From NCBI GenBank assembly GCA_951217055.1, contig OX578280.1, positions 5,146,001-5,210,000 of the forward strand: a DNA stretch of 64,000 nt, given 5' to 3'. The notes beneath the pieces are model-generated. The model was not told the DNA's origin. It worked only from the letters and a program-made list of their open reading frames with translations, and did not search any database. The DNA comes from Gerris lacustris. Taxonomy: Eukaryota > Arthropoda > Insecta > Hemiptera > Gerridae. The translations under genes were made by a program, and so were the position numbers. The stretch's first letter is position 1. Every line of letters starts with the position of its first letter. Positions 33,009-43,394 of the stretch are shown here, piece after piece.

Positions 33009-33498
33009 AATTTTTCTTATTTTGGTAAGAGCACCTGTAACGGATTAATAGTAGGACCCGTGGTTCGAGTCCCGGTTCGGGGGTCTATTTTTCTCTGTAT
33101 GTCTCCCGTAGTTATAGATAATTATAATTTGATTTAAAGTAAAATTTTATCTTTTCGTAGTATGAAAACTACCAAAAACTTAAAAATTTGAATTTCTAAT
33201 AGATTGTACTAGGTACAGGTACTAATTGAGTAATTTATAATTATAAGCGTTAATTCCCAGTCTAGTTCTATTGCCGTAAATATTTGGCTCTCTAGATTTG
33301 TAGAATATGATTGAAAGCTTGGATTCGGGGAATTTGTATCGGTAACGACAGAGAAAAATCATTCTCCCGTATAGCTCAGTTGGTAAGAGCACCTGTAACG
33401 GATTAATAGGAGGACCCGTGGTTCGAGTCCAGGTGCAGGGGTCTATTTTTCTCTGTATGTCTCCCGTAGTTATAGATAATTATAACTTGATTTAAAGT
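33009..33498 (+). repeat. tRNA-like tandem repeat insertion (1.4 units, period 358)
   Basis: GGTAAGAGCACCTGTAACGG occurs at 33024 and 33382. The first copy starts inside the tRNA-like part; the second has the whole of it. Between them lies a 280-base body sharing TTGAGTAATTTATAATTATA, GAAAGCTTGGATTCGGG and GAGAAAAATCATTCTCC with the 348-bp units at 40104-41586 read on the minus strand. Flanking AAGTT(T/A)TTTTTA-like sequence on both sides looks like a diverged target duplication. Confidence 0.75.
33366..33441 (+). tRNA. tRNA-like sequence in the 358-bp repeat (probably not a functional tRNA)
   Basis: TAGCTCAGTTGG is a perfect A box and GGTTCGAGTCC a perfect B box. The D stem GCTC/GAGC pairs. 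The acceptor TCCCGTA pairs with TGCAGGG allowing G-T pairs and one mismatch. The anticodon arm CCTGT/ATAGG leaves a nine-base loop, two too many, so the anticodon cannot be set with confidence. The T stem has a mismatch. It more likely serves as a polymerase III promoter for the repeat than as a decoding tRNA. Confidence 0.6.
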
Positions 33499-33680
33499 AG
33501 AAGTTATTTTTACGATAAATTTGAATGAAATGTTCAATATTAATTAAATTTACCTACGAAACTCAAAAAGTAATAAATAAAAATTACTGGGCTATATAGT
33601 TATGAATTCGTATATAGTGAAAATTTGTCTGAGAAGTGTCGAACCAATTTTTTTACTAGAAGTGATTGTTTGGAAAAGAG

Positions 33681-33956
33681 ATTTAACCACTCTTAACATA
33701 ACAGTATTATATTATTTCCTATTTTTTTCAAGACAATGATGCAATATTTATGGCTTACTGTCTTAATTTCTGTTTAAATTATAACCGGTCTGAGATGGCA
33801 TAATCTAAGAAGTGCGTAGAGGATTCTATTGGAAAATTCCCTTGTGTACAATCTAAAAGTAGCACAGCCTAAGTATTTTTTAAGAAATCTTTGTTTATTT
33901 ATCGATAAACATAGTTTCTCGCGGATATCATACATTACTGTGTTCATAATAATATA
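33681..33956. other. AT-rich spacer
   Basis: Nothing recognised. Confidence 0.35.
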
Positions 33957-34001
33957 ATTGAAGCGAGCGTAAGCGAGCTTCTTACATTCAACGAAATATG
34001 C

Positions 34002-34040
<39 letters not shown>

Positions 34041-34713
34041 ATGTCTGTCTGTCTGTCTGTAACGTTTACGTGTCTGACGATAACTTGAGTAAAAGTTGAC
34101 CGATTTAGTTGAAATTTGGTATACATGATCCTCTAACTAATACTCAGGCTAAGTTCGTTGGACAGCGAGATCCGTCCAAGAGTTCGCGCGCAATGCTCGC
34201 GTAAACGTGAGCTTCAAATTTAAAATTGGAATTTCAGGACGGGAAAAAATTCTCCTGAATTTAGTAAAACCAACCATGACACTGCTATGAATTAATAATG
34301 ATCGCTAAAACTATTAAAGCGGACCTAAACGTTTAAAATAGAGGAAACAACCTTTTTACCGATATCTTTCGTTCTAACGTAACGATTTTAATAAAACTTC
34401 ATGTACATCGTCTAAAGTACAATTGAAACAAGTATGTAAAATTTAAACTTGATACAAGCAGTAGTATTTGAGTAATGAAGTGATACATTTATAATAATTG
34501 TTTAAAAGCTACGACATGTGGTTAAGATTCTTAGAGTCGTGCGATCTATAGGTTTGTTAAGGAAGTAAAGCTTTGTACCGAGTACCCCCACTCTACCCCT
34601 CACTACCCTCTTCCACTTATCTTCAACTATGACATTCATCATGATCAACAAATTTCAATATTCAGTATTTTATTGCAATACGCTCGCTTCAATGATAGAG
34701 CCACGCGATGCCT
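33957..34713 (+). mobile_element. Family A element, copy 7, near full length
   Basis: It begins ATTGAAGCGAGCGTAAGCGA, has a long TCTG run at about 34005-34060, then CGTGTCTGACGATAACTTGA and AGTTGAAATTTGGTATACAT. It ends CGCTCGCTTCAATGATAGAG, then GCGATGCCTAG. The 3' third (GTACCCCCACTCTACCCC, CTATGACATTCATCATGATC) matches the left part of copy 6, giving the sequence of copy 6 before its hAT insertion. Confidence 0.78.
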
Positions 34714-35154
34714 AGTAGATACATTCAGTTGAAGTGTGTGGATTGGAAGATTTCTGGAGAACTGAGAATGTCTGACCAACTATAGCCAAGACTGGAACTA
34801 AACCCGTACTACTTGGTTATGCTGGTCGTAGCACATCGGGCTTAGTATTCCTCAGGAAATATGTGTTGTTCAATAACTAAACATCGTCTTTACACCAAAT
34901 ATTGTAATTGTAACAATTAACAAGGTTCAGCTGTTCTAAATCAGCCTTCTTCAGATAATCTGCAAACAAAGTAACAGACTTAAATTTGAGGTATAAAGAA
35001 AGGTAACATTTGATGGTAAAACAGCAAGTATAACAGTGAGGATTATTACCAGGGAAGGAGTATTACCTGCTAAAAAGATAACACAAATCCTGGGTACTTA
35101 CGGATAAAAGAGAAAACTTAAACATGACAAAAATACACATCCATTACAGACATA
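34714..35154. other. Non-coding stretch
   Basis: No gene or repeat supported. Confidence 0.35.
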
Positions 35155-35440
35155 TCTATATATTATATAAAATTAAAGTTCTGTCTGTACATTGGTCAGA
35201 ATTGAAATTTTTTTGGATACTTTTTCATTTTACACATTCCGAAAACCGAATCCGGCCTTAACTTTTATCGTGTATGTATGTCTGTCGCCCCAGTCAGACT
35301 TTATAGACGCAAAACTAACTAAATGAAATCGATAAATTTTTTTTCAGGAGTGTGCGCAAACATGTTGCGCAATTTGTAGGCTTGGTTTCATCTTAAAATA
35401 TTGAGTAGAACCAAAGTTATTAACAATTTTATAAAAAAAA
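35155..35440 (+). repeat. Inverted repeat C, left arm
   Basis: GTCTGTACATTGGTCAGAAT, CCGAATCCGGCCTTAAC, CGCCCCAGTCAGACTTTATA and TTGAGTAGAACCAAAGTTAT are found inverted at 37835-38130. The pair may be the ends of one 3 kb element or two separate insertions facing each other. Confidence 0.75.
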
Positions 35441-36829
35441 ATGTATAAAAATAACCCCCAAAAAAATTGTTGTTGTAAAAATAGGTTGACCCACCGTAAA
35501 CAAACCCCAGAGACTCGCAAATAAAAATGATTGGGAACTTCTAGACCACCTAGTCTACACCTAGAGACTCGCGGTTTTTTGCGTTTGGTCGGAAATTGGC
35601 CCAAACCGACTGGATAAATCAGAAAAGTTTAAAAAAATATATTCATCCCCCTCAAAAAATTAAAGATGGTGGACGCACTTAAAAGTTTTTTTGGATTCTT
35701 ATTGTGGCTAAATGGTAAATCGTATCGACAAGCTGATTGCGCCAGCGGTGATTGCCATAACTAATTTTAAAAGATCTACAACTTTGGACCTATGACTTTT
35801 TGTCGTACCTTTATCGGTTCTACCTTAAATAGAGCTAAATTTGATTTTTTTGTAAACAAAAATTGACTTTGAGCTTTTATGGCGTCCGCAATTGTTGACC
35901 GATTTGATTTTTGATTGGGGTGCTTAAACCTAACACTACTGCTCGAAAAAACGAGTATTTATTATTTCATTATTAGAGTTATTAAATATTTACTGGTGCA
36001 ACTGTGGTATTGAGAGAAGAGACTGGTAATTAAATTAATGCACTATCATGGTTGATGATTGTTCAATCACTTCCCAGTCTAATTAGTTTTGTCTACGTTT
36101 ATTTTCTTATTTATTATACCATTTTTTTAGCATTGTTAGTTATTACTATACTACTTAGTTTCTATTGGCTATTTTTTAAATATATAGATAGACTCCAAAC
36201 TACGATTTGGAGAGAATTATATTCTTACCAATAGAATTAATTGTGTGTAATATAGTCCTGATTTTATCCTTAAAAGGCTTTGGAAATTAAACTATTTAGG
36301 AATTTAATTAAATTGCTAGGCCTACATGCTTTTAGGAAACAGCCACTAATACCTAGCATGAGCCCCACGCGTAGCGCGGGGTGAAAGCTAGTTAGAAATA
36401 AAAACAAGTATAAAACGAATTGACATGAAAATTGCAATCGCAAAACTAAAATAAAAAACTATTAAGACATAAAACTAATATTAAAAGAACATTTTCAAAA
36501 ACAAGCTTTTATCTTGGACCATTCGCCTTATTAGATTTAGAGTTGAGGCATTTTATTTTTCGTATTCTTTTCAGCAAACCCTTTAATTTGATACCCATAT
36601 CATGGGTGTGCTTAAAAAATAACTAGTCTGCCATCTTGGGCTGTCCGCCATATTGGATTTAGAATAACGTCACTTAGCTAACCCATGCATTGTCATCCTA
36701 ACTAAACGTGTATGCAAAATTTCAATTCAATCGGTTGATGATAACTGCTTTAAAATGCAGTTGCAATATTTGATCTGAACATACATACATACTAACATTG
36801 CAAGTTAAATAAAAGCTTGTAATAATTTC
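35441..36829. other. Stretch between C arms
   Basis: CACGCGTAGCGCGGGGTGAA at 36363 is a GC-rich motif often seen near ends of insect retroposons. Fragments such as GGTTGATGATAACTG near 36733 also look retroposon-derived. No coding motif. Confidence 0.4.
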
Positions 36830-37440
36830 AAGATAAAAAGAACTTTTTATATATTACGTTTTTAAATTTTCTGTTGAATCGTATTTAATGTTGATATAAT
36901 TGTTATTGTTATATAATATATAATGTTAGTGAAAAAAGAAATATTCCGAATTTATTTACTCCACATAAGTGACAACCATCTAATCTAGAGAGCTAATATT
37001 AAACCTATAAAAGGACAAATCTTTGTGCAACAGATCTCCCCAACACAAAATCTAAAGTGTGCCATCGATATATTTGAAATAATATAATCGATATTTCCTG
37101 TTTTGCTGTCATTCAATGTTTATCTATCACAAATTTGGGACCCGTCAAAATGAAGATTGCGTAAATATGGGATATGGCAAAACAAATAATATAAGTTGTG
37201 GATTTTTTCTGAACTAACTTTCCGTACAGCAAAATTTGCTGAAAACCAATTAAATTCTGCTAAAGATGGCTAAAAGTATTAAAATAATGCATTGTCACCG
37301 TGTTCTAAGCTATGCTTAAAGTTTCAAATGTCTAGCTATTCGGGAAGTTAGTTAGAAATCAATTGCCAGATTTGTACCGGACAAACAAACAAACAAACAA
37401 ACAAGAATGGAAGCTAATAAAAACGTAGTAAAAATAGCAT
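36830..37440 (+). repeat. Interspersed repeat D, copy 1
   Basis: TTCTGTTGAATCGTAT, AATGTTAGTGAAAAAAGAAA, CCATCGATATATTTGAAATA, GCAAAATTTGCTGAAAACCA, a CAAA run and CTAATAAAAACGTAGTAAAA are all found inverted at 45850-46660. Confidence 0.75.
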
Positions 37441-37834
37441 CATTTTTACTTTTCCTCACTACTAATAATAGGAAAAGTATTGTTTTCACCAAAAATTTTG
37501 TTTTCAAGATTTCAACGGAATTATCCGTTTTAGGTGTTTTTAAGACCTCCTGAGTGGTTTTCAGCATGACGTATGTATGTGTGTCTGTGTGTATGTGTGT
37601 TATCATCGTAGCGCCCAAGGTATTTAACCTAGAGAGTTGAAACTTGGCAGACAAATCAGTCCTAACCTGTAGTTGTGCCGCCCGGAAAATCAACTTTTTC
37701 CGCCATCTTGAACCCAGTTTGCTGAATCAGCAAAAATTTTAAAAAATCGTAATAAATCGATAATGGTCCTGATCGAGTTGAAATTTGGCTCATACAAGTT
37801 AACTTAATTTTTTTAGGTTAAGTTTTATATACTT
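37441..37834. other. Unassigned repeat-like stretch
   Basis: A TGTGTGTCTGTGTGTATGTG segment at about 37577 and phrases such as AGTTGAAATTTGGCTCATAC are typical of retroposon 3' regions. Ends could not be set. Confidence 0.4.
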
Positions 37835-38130
37835 TTTTTTTTTTTTTATAAAATTGTTAATAACTTTGGTTCTACTCAATATTTTTAGATGAAACCAAGC
37901 CTACAAATTGCACAACATGTTTGAGCTCACCCCTGAAAAAAATTAATCGAATTCATTTAGCCAGTTTTGCGCCTATAAAGTCTGACTGGGGCGACAGACA
38001 CACATACATACACGAATAAAGTTAAGGCCGGATTCGGTTTTTGGAATGTATAAAATGAAAAAGTATCCAACAAATTTTCAATTCTGACCAATGTACAGAC
38101 TAAAGTTTTGTATTTTATATGTATAGATGT
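37835..38130 (-). repeat. Inverted repeat C, right arm
   Basis: Inverted copy of 35155-35440, including ATAACTTTGGTTCTACTCAA, AAGTCTGACTGGGGCGACAG and TTCTGACCAATGTACAGAC. Confidence 0.75.
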
Positions 38131-38616
38131 AACTGTTTTTCTTTTTCCGCGATAGCCACTGAGAATGGCTCTTTGAAGGCTGAAATTTGCTTTGGCAATA
38201 AAGATTTTTCAATATACGTGGAAAGACAGTTTGTGTTCCCTTAAGATGAACTCCAAAGACGCTGCCATATCTAGGAGGATATTAGTATTCATACAACTAG
38301 ACATAGGAGGAGCAAAGGAAAACTCGCCTTCGGTTTCTGTCGCCAGCTGCCATCTTTATCTAACCTCACCATTTTCCAATTTTCACACTTTATGGCATTT
38401 ATTAGCAATTTAAAGTGGAAAATGTGTTGCTAATTGGTTATCTTGGAATTTTTGTAATAGGAAACATAAAATATTTTCGTTCTTCAGAACGATCACATAG
38501 CTTCCGCGGTAAATATGCACTTGAATACAACCTATTTATAATTGTCCTATTGACTTTTTTAAACTGTTCCTTTTTACAATTTAACAACTTTTAACCTGGT
38601 ACCATTTCGGTAAATT
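38131..38616. other. Non-coding stretch
   Basis: CGTTCTTCAGAACGATCACA near 38480 belongs to the uncharacterised repeat also seen near 24450 and 39310. The 73-codon frame at 38192 has no recognisable motif. Confidence 0.4.
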
Positions 38617-39140
38617 AATAGTATATTATGTTACTAGGCTGTGAAGTGAGTTTTTTCTTTACCGCGGCAATTACATTTACTGTCGAGCGAAGCGAGACAG
38701 TAAATATTGCCAAGGTAAAGAAAAAACACTTCACAGTCGCGTAGCATATGCTATTTTTTCCGAGGTAGCAGACAATGAAAAAACATTAAATATTAATCAC
38801 TAATCAATATATAATAATAAGAAATATTAGTACATACTTAAGACTTAAAAAAAGAAACCTTAAAAAGAGGTTACACTATAAGAAAAGATAAATAAAACGC
38901 ATTGACATCTAGCGGATTTTAATCGTACTAGAAGCATTTCTACAAAGACTGCAGCGATACTAACGGAAGTTTTGACAACTACCCGCCGGACATAAAAAAT
39001 CTTTTAGTTCCTAGGACGTAAAAGATGTTTTCTTTACAGCTAGGAGTAATGAAAAGATTTTTTAAGTCCACGTAATGAAAAAATGGATTTTAGCTATGTC
39101 TTTTAGGCTCTAAAGTTACTATTTCACAGCCTACCACGGA
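38617..39140. mobile_element. MITE-like element, family E, copy 3
   Basis: Best preserved copy. TAGGCTGTGAAGTGAG near 38635 and CTATTTCACAGCCTA near 39118 are the inverted ends. A roughly 92-base internal hairpin pairs GTGAAGTGAGTTTTTTCTTT with AAAGAAAAAACACTTCAC around a TTTACTGTC/GACAGTAAA stem. No protein is encoded. Confidence 0.78.
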
Positions 39141-40091
39141 ATTTTTTTTTTTTTTTTTAAATGTGTATAAAATATCCACTCACGTACATACGGGTGACAG
39201 ACTGATAGACAGAAAGACAGACATAGAACCAAAAACGTTCCTTGATGTCTGAAACGGGTTTCTGTCTTGGAATTTTTGAAATCGCAGACCTAAAAAGTTT
39301 CGTTTTTCGGAATGATCACATAGCTTCCGTTATCTTCGTAAAGCTCGGAAGCAAAAGGGCATATATTTATATGTATATATGTATATATATATTTATAGGG
39401 AGAGAGTGATATGAGGTTAGTTCAGGTGATAGAATTTTTTAAGTATGCCTACTTGTCAGTCCCTAGTGATATAGTATTAGGGAAAGGTCCCATTACCAAC
39501 TATAATTCTTTTTTTATTATATACCATGTTTTTCTCACTGATAGGCCCTTATGTCCTTTTTTTACTACATTGAATTATATATACGGTTTTGCAGTTTTTT
39601 TTTATCATAAATTTTCCAACTCATAATAAAAGACCTATTTCGAATATTTTTCGAGCCCTTTAAAAATTCCTTAGGCCTTTAATAAAAGTATAAAAACAAA
39701 AACATATTTTTATTTATATGTCTGTCTCTGTTGTTTTTTTCACTTATTCTAACGGTAGTCATCAACAATAATTGTAGGTGCTCAGGGATTTTGAAAATAA
39801 AGTACAATTGTTATTATTTTATGTATCTAAATTTATTTATATTTTTTTACGCACATTTGATACCAAAATTAATAAATATAAATTATAAAATCACACTGCC
39901 TACTATACGATGCTTTACTACTTATACAAGAATAAAATTATTTATTTTTAAAACCCTAACAACGACCAAATGAAAATATAGATCAATATAAGCTTTCTAT
40001 AAAATTAAAAAATAAAAATAATAGTTTAGCAAGATAATATAAATTATATTAGAGATAATGATAAATCATATATTTAATTACACTGAAAATA
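39141..40091. other. AT-rich stretch
   Basis: TGATCACATAGCTTCCGTTA near 39315 is part of an uncharacterised interspersed repeat. CACACTGCCTACTATACGAT near 39892 resembles repeat Z. No gene. Confidence 0.4.
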
Positions 40092-40103
40092 ATGTCAGAT
40101 ATC
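40092..40103. repeat. Target-site duplication, left, of the 348-bp array
   Basis: ATGTCAGATATC here is repeated exactly at 41587-41598. Confidence 0.85.
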
Positions 40104-40162
40104 TTAATTTAAATCAAATTATAATTATTATTAACTACGGGAAACAGACAGTGAAAAATACA

Positions 40163-40235
40163 CTCCTGTGCCGGGATTTGAACCACGGGCCTCTATATTT
40201 CCAGTATAGCGCTCTTCTATCTAAGCTACGCAGGA
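40163..40235 (-). tRNA. tRNA-like sequence 1 (anticodon-like GGA), probably not functional
   Basis: Same fold as the copy at 40511-40583, but one change in the D loop (AGATAG instead of AGATGG) weakens the A box. Confidence 0.6.
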
Positions 40236-40510
40236 GAATGATTTTTCACTACCGTAATCGATAACTAGTCCCGAATCCAAGCTTTCAATATTCATATACA
40301 TTTAGACAGTCAATATTTATGACATTAGAACTAAACCAAGAATTAACGCTTATAATTATAAAGTACTCAATTAGTACCTGTACCTTGTACAATCAATTCG
40401 AAATTCAATTTTTAAGTTTTTGGTAGTTTTCATACTACGGAAAGTTAAATTTTAATTTAAATCAAATTATAATTATTATTAACTACGGGAAACAGACAGT
40501 GAAAAATACA

Positions 40511-40583
40511 CTCCTGTGCCGGGATTTGAACCACGGGCCTCTATATTTCCAGTATAGCGCTCTTCCATCTAAGCTACGCAGGA
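40511..40583 (-). tRNA. tRNA-like sequence 2 (anticodon-like GGA), probably not functional
   Basis: Minus strand: acceptor TCCTGCG/CACAGGA pairs with one mismatch. TA is at positions 8-9. D stem GCTT/GAGC pairs. The anticodon arm CTATA-CTGGAAA-TATAG is a perfect 5-bp stem with a 7-base loop, giving GGA after the invariant T. The T-loop TTCAAAT is normal, but the T stem has two mismatches. TAGCTTAGATGG matches the A box and GGTTCAAATCC the B box. A GGA anticodon would be serine, but the long variable arm of serine tRNAs is absent. I therefore take it as a tRNA-derived promoter module of the repeat. Confidence 0.65.
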
Positions 40584-40858
40584 GAATGATTTTTCACTAC
40601 CGTAATCGATAACTAGTCCCAAATCCAAGCTTTCAATATTCATATACATTTAGACAGTCAATATTTATGACATTAGAACTAAACCAAGAATTAACGCTTA
40701 TAATTATAAAGTACTCAATTAGTACCTGTACCTTGTACAATCAATTCGAAATTCAATTTTTAAGTTTTTGGTAGTTTTCATACTACGGAAAGTTAAATTT
40801 TAATTTAAATCAAATTATAATTATTATTAACTACGGGAAACAGACAGTGAAAAATACA

Positions 40859-40931
40859 CTCCTGTGCCGGGATTTGAACCACGGGCCTCTATATTTCCAG
40901 TATAGCGCTCTTCCATCTAAGCTACGCAGGA
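40859..40931 (-). tRNA. tRNA-like sequence 3, probably not functional
   Basis: Identical in the tRNA-like part to 40511-40583, with both promoter boxes intact. Confidence 0.65.
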
Positions 40932-41206
40932 GAATGATTTTTCACTACCGTAATCGATAACTAGTCCCGAATCCAAGCTTTCAATATTCATATACATTTA
41001 GACAGTCAATATTTATGACATTAGAACTAAACCAAGAATTAACGCTTATAATTATAAAGTACTCAATTAGTACCTGTACCTTGTACAATCAATTCGAAAT
41101 TCAATTTTTAAGTTTTTGGTAGTTTTCATACTACGGAAAGTTAAATTTTAATTTAAATCAAATTATAATTATTATTAACTACGGGAAACAGACAGTGAAA
41201 AATACA

Positions 41207-41279
41207 CTCCTGTGCCGGGATTTGAACCACGGGCCTCTATATTTCCAGTATAGCGCTCTTCCATCTAAGCTACGCAGGA
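41207..41279 (-). tRNA. tRNA-like sequence 4, probably not functional
   Basis: Identical in the tRNA-like part to 40511-40583. The fifth copy (41555-41586) keeps only the T-arm and 3' acceptor side, up to the array boundary. Confidence 0.65.
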
Positions 41280-41586
41280 GAATGATTTTTCACTACCGTA
41301 ATCGATAACTAGTCCCGAATCCAAGCTTTCAATATTCATATACATTTAGACAGTCAATATTTATGACATTAGAACTAAACCAAGAATTAACGCTTATAAT
41401 TATAAAGTACTCAATTAGTACCTGTACCTTGTACAATCAATTAGAAATTCAATTTTTAAGTTTTTGGTAGTTTTCATACTACAGAAAGTTAAATTTTAAT
41501 TTAAATCAAATTATAATTATTATTAACTACGGGAAACAGACAGTGAAAAATACACTCCTGTGCCGGGATTTGAACCACGGGCCTCT

Positions 41587-41598
41587 ATGTCAGATATC
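41587..41598. repeat. Target-site duplication, right, of the 348-bp array
   Basis: Exact copy of 40092-40103. Confidence 0.85.
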
Positions 41599-42780
41599 GT
41601 TTCTAAACAAGGAATTTTGTTAACTGACATTCTATCACCTTGCATGTAAAGAGGATATTATGTGTTATATAATAGATTTTGAAAATCCCTCAGCCTCTTT
41701 TATAGACTCAAAAATTTGATCTAATTTGGTCCAAAAATACAATATTGCTTAGGTTTGAACGAGTTGATTTGATTAAATTCTAAAGAGAGAATCTTTTTCC
41801 CTATTTTGAAAATGGATTCTGATGAACCTGAAGTTCTAATGGACTTCTTTTAATAAATTGAAGTAATGATATTGGCTAAATTCAAAAAACGAATTTTGCT
41901 CTTCCTAAGTATAATGATGGTTCTATTTTAGTTCATTTGTCTTAGTTTTGTTAGATAAGGTATTTTAAAAAGAGACCCGCATGGATTTATAACTCTAGGC
42001 TCTCTGCGGGCGTAGCTGTTTTTATTTCTGTATAGATATTTTTTTCTTACGCATTTCTTTTTGTTACTGTCTTCAAACTAACACAAAATAGCTAACCCTA
42101 ATGTGTCCATGAATATAAGACCCTCACCCCCTCCCCCCCCAAAAAAATCTAATGAAGAGAATGAATGAATGAAATCTAAGAGAGGTTCAATGTTTTTCTG
42201 GGAAAAAAGAGATAGCTGATGTCTCTCTTTTTGCTATAATGATTTTCAGCATAAATCTCCATTTGAAATTTAAGGAACTATAAAGAATACATTACTGTGC
42301 ATCCTTTTAGTATTTTCTACTATTATTATACGACCTGCAGTAAGTTGATAATGTTGCTAGCGTCTGCCAGAATAATTTATGACGTCTCTCTCCCTACAAA
42401 TCCCCTAATGTCGGATAAATTTTAAAATAAAAGTGGGAGTGTCTCTGGCGATAATTTGTCTTCTGCTGAGATGCTGCAGATGCTTTTCCCGCAATTCTTG
42501 TTAACTGGGATTTAACTTATGAATGAATAATAAACACGCCAAGTGTGTGCTAGTTAGCACACAGCGAGGGTCCATAGGCCTCACTGTATAGTTTAAGTAG
42601 TACCCTATTGATGGTGGTTTTTAAAATGCTAAAAAGCTTACTTTGAACTATCCTATGGGTCTGATATTCTCAAAACACATAAACAAACTTCTGATAAAGT
42701 ATTTTTTGCCACAGAACCGGACAACAACCATATAAATACATCGAGAAGACCAAAGTTATAAAAACAAAATTTTGTCAATC
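41599..42780. other. Non-coding stretch
   Basis: More even base composition than most of the window and no recognised repeat. GTGTGCTAGTTAGCACAC at 42545 is a small hairpin. A very short frame at 41811 (MDSDEPEVLMDFF) has no supporting evidence. This may be older host intron sequence. Confidence 0.4.
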
Positions 42781-43110
42781 AAAAATAAAATAATATTTTT
42801 TTCGACGCTCGCCCTATCAAAGTAATAACCAATGAATTATATAATTTTGTAATCAACTCGACGTATCCTTTCATATGATACCCCTCACGGTGTCGAAATA
42901 AAAAAAAAATTAACCCTGAAGTTTCTTTACCCTATTTTTTTTTTAAGTCGCTATATTTTTAAAATATGTGGGTAGGTACAAGACACATGCATGCCAAATT
43001 TCAAAGTGATCGGACGAAAGGTGTAGCCGTGAAAGCAGGCGACCGGACGGACGGAAAGACACACGCAGGAAAATATAAGGGTCCTTGGTTTTGCCTACGG
43101 ACCCTAACAA
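42781..43110 (+). repeat. Retroposon-like repeat, 3' type
   Basis: CCAAATTTCAAAGTGATCGG, GGTGTAGCCGTGAAAGC and GACCGGACGGACGGA are the typical phrases of insect repeats whose ends also appear at 13400 and 23390. Its start is uncertain. Confidence 0.5.
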
Positions 43111-43394
43111 AGTGCGTAAGAATTACGTGCGACAGAACTTAACCTTTATCTCATCAGAGAAAATCAGTTAAATAATTTATTCATCTATTAATTCTGTTAA
43201 TTCAATAATACAAATAAGACCTGAGAAATATCGGCAAAATGTTTAAAATTCACGTTCTATGTCATATTAATATTAAATCATTTTAAAAAAATAGTCCTGA
43301 GAAGCTCTATGTCACAATGTAAGGACTGGGATGTCTTAATCACTTTTTTTAGATCCATGTGTCGAAGGTTCGAATCCCATCTTGGTAGGAGTTT

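Larger units (their letters stand above)
32690..33680 (+). repeat. Interspersed family B, copy 2, with an inserted tRNA-like array
   Basis: Family B sequence runs from near 32690 (GGAGCCTTAACTATTCGGCT, CATACATGTTCAGAAAAATT, AGACCGGTCCGATTCCACGC) to 33008. It continues after the insertion at 33501 (TTTTTACGATAAATTTG, AAATGTTCAATATTAATT, AAAATTTGTCTGAGAAG). The same sequence is uninterrupted at about 43790-43960 in copy 3. Confidence 0.75.
40104..41586 (-). mobile_element. Tandem array of 348-bp tRNA-like units between target duplications
   Basis: AACTACGGGAAACAGACAGT recurs at 40133, 40481, 40829, 41177 and 41525, an exact 348-base period. The copies are nearly identical; I noticed only isolated base changes (for example near 40217, 40621, 41444 and 41483). 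The four full units have a minus-strand tRNA-like segment plus about 275 bases of AT-rich body. The array does not begin and end at the same point of the unit: read on the minus strand it starts inside the tRNA-like part (between anticodon arm and T arm) and ends in the AT-rich body. One pair of 12-bp direct repeats bounds the whole array, which suggests integration as a concatemer, or expansion after integrating one partial copy. Confidence 0.88.

Noticed and set aside
35155..38130. A single 3 kb transposon with terminal repeats C
   Set aside because: The arms are convincing, but I found no target duplication and no internal coding sequence, so two facing copies of an interspersed repeat are equally likely; listed as two arms instead.
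40058..40264. 68-codon frame covering the first tRNA-like unit
   Set aside because: It spans a tRNA-like repeat and AT-rich spacer and is not conserved in the adjacent units.
40163..40931. A cluster of functional serine tRNA genes
   Set aside because: The GGA loop is present but the long variable arm of serine tRNAs is absent, the T stem has two mismatches, and the units show the marks of a transposed repeat.
40163..41586. CRISPR-like array, because of regular spacing
   Set aside because: Unit length is 348 bases with no short repeat plus unique spacer pattern, and the sequence is eukaryotic.
41811..41852. Tiny acidic peptide frame near 41811
   Set aside because: Thirteen codons with no conservation evidence or neighbouring signals.
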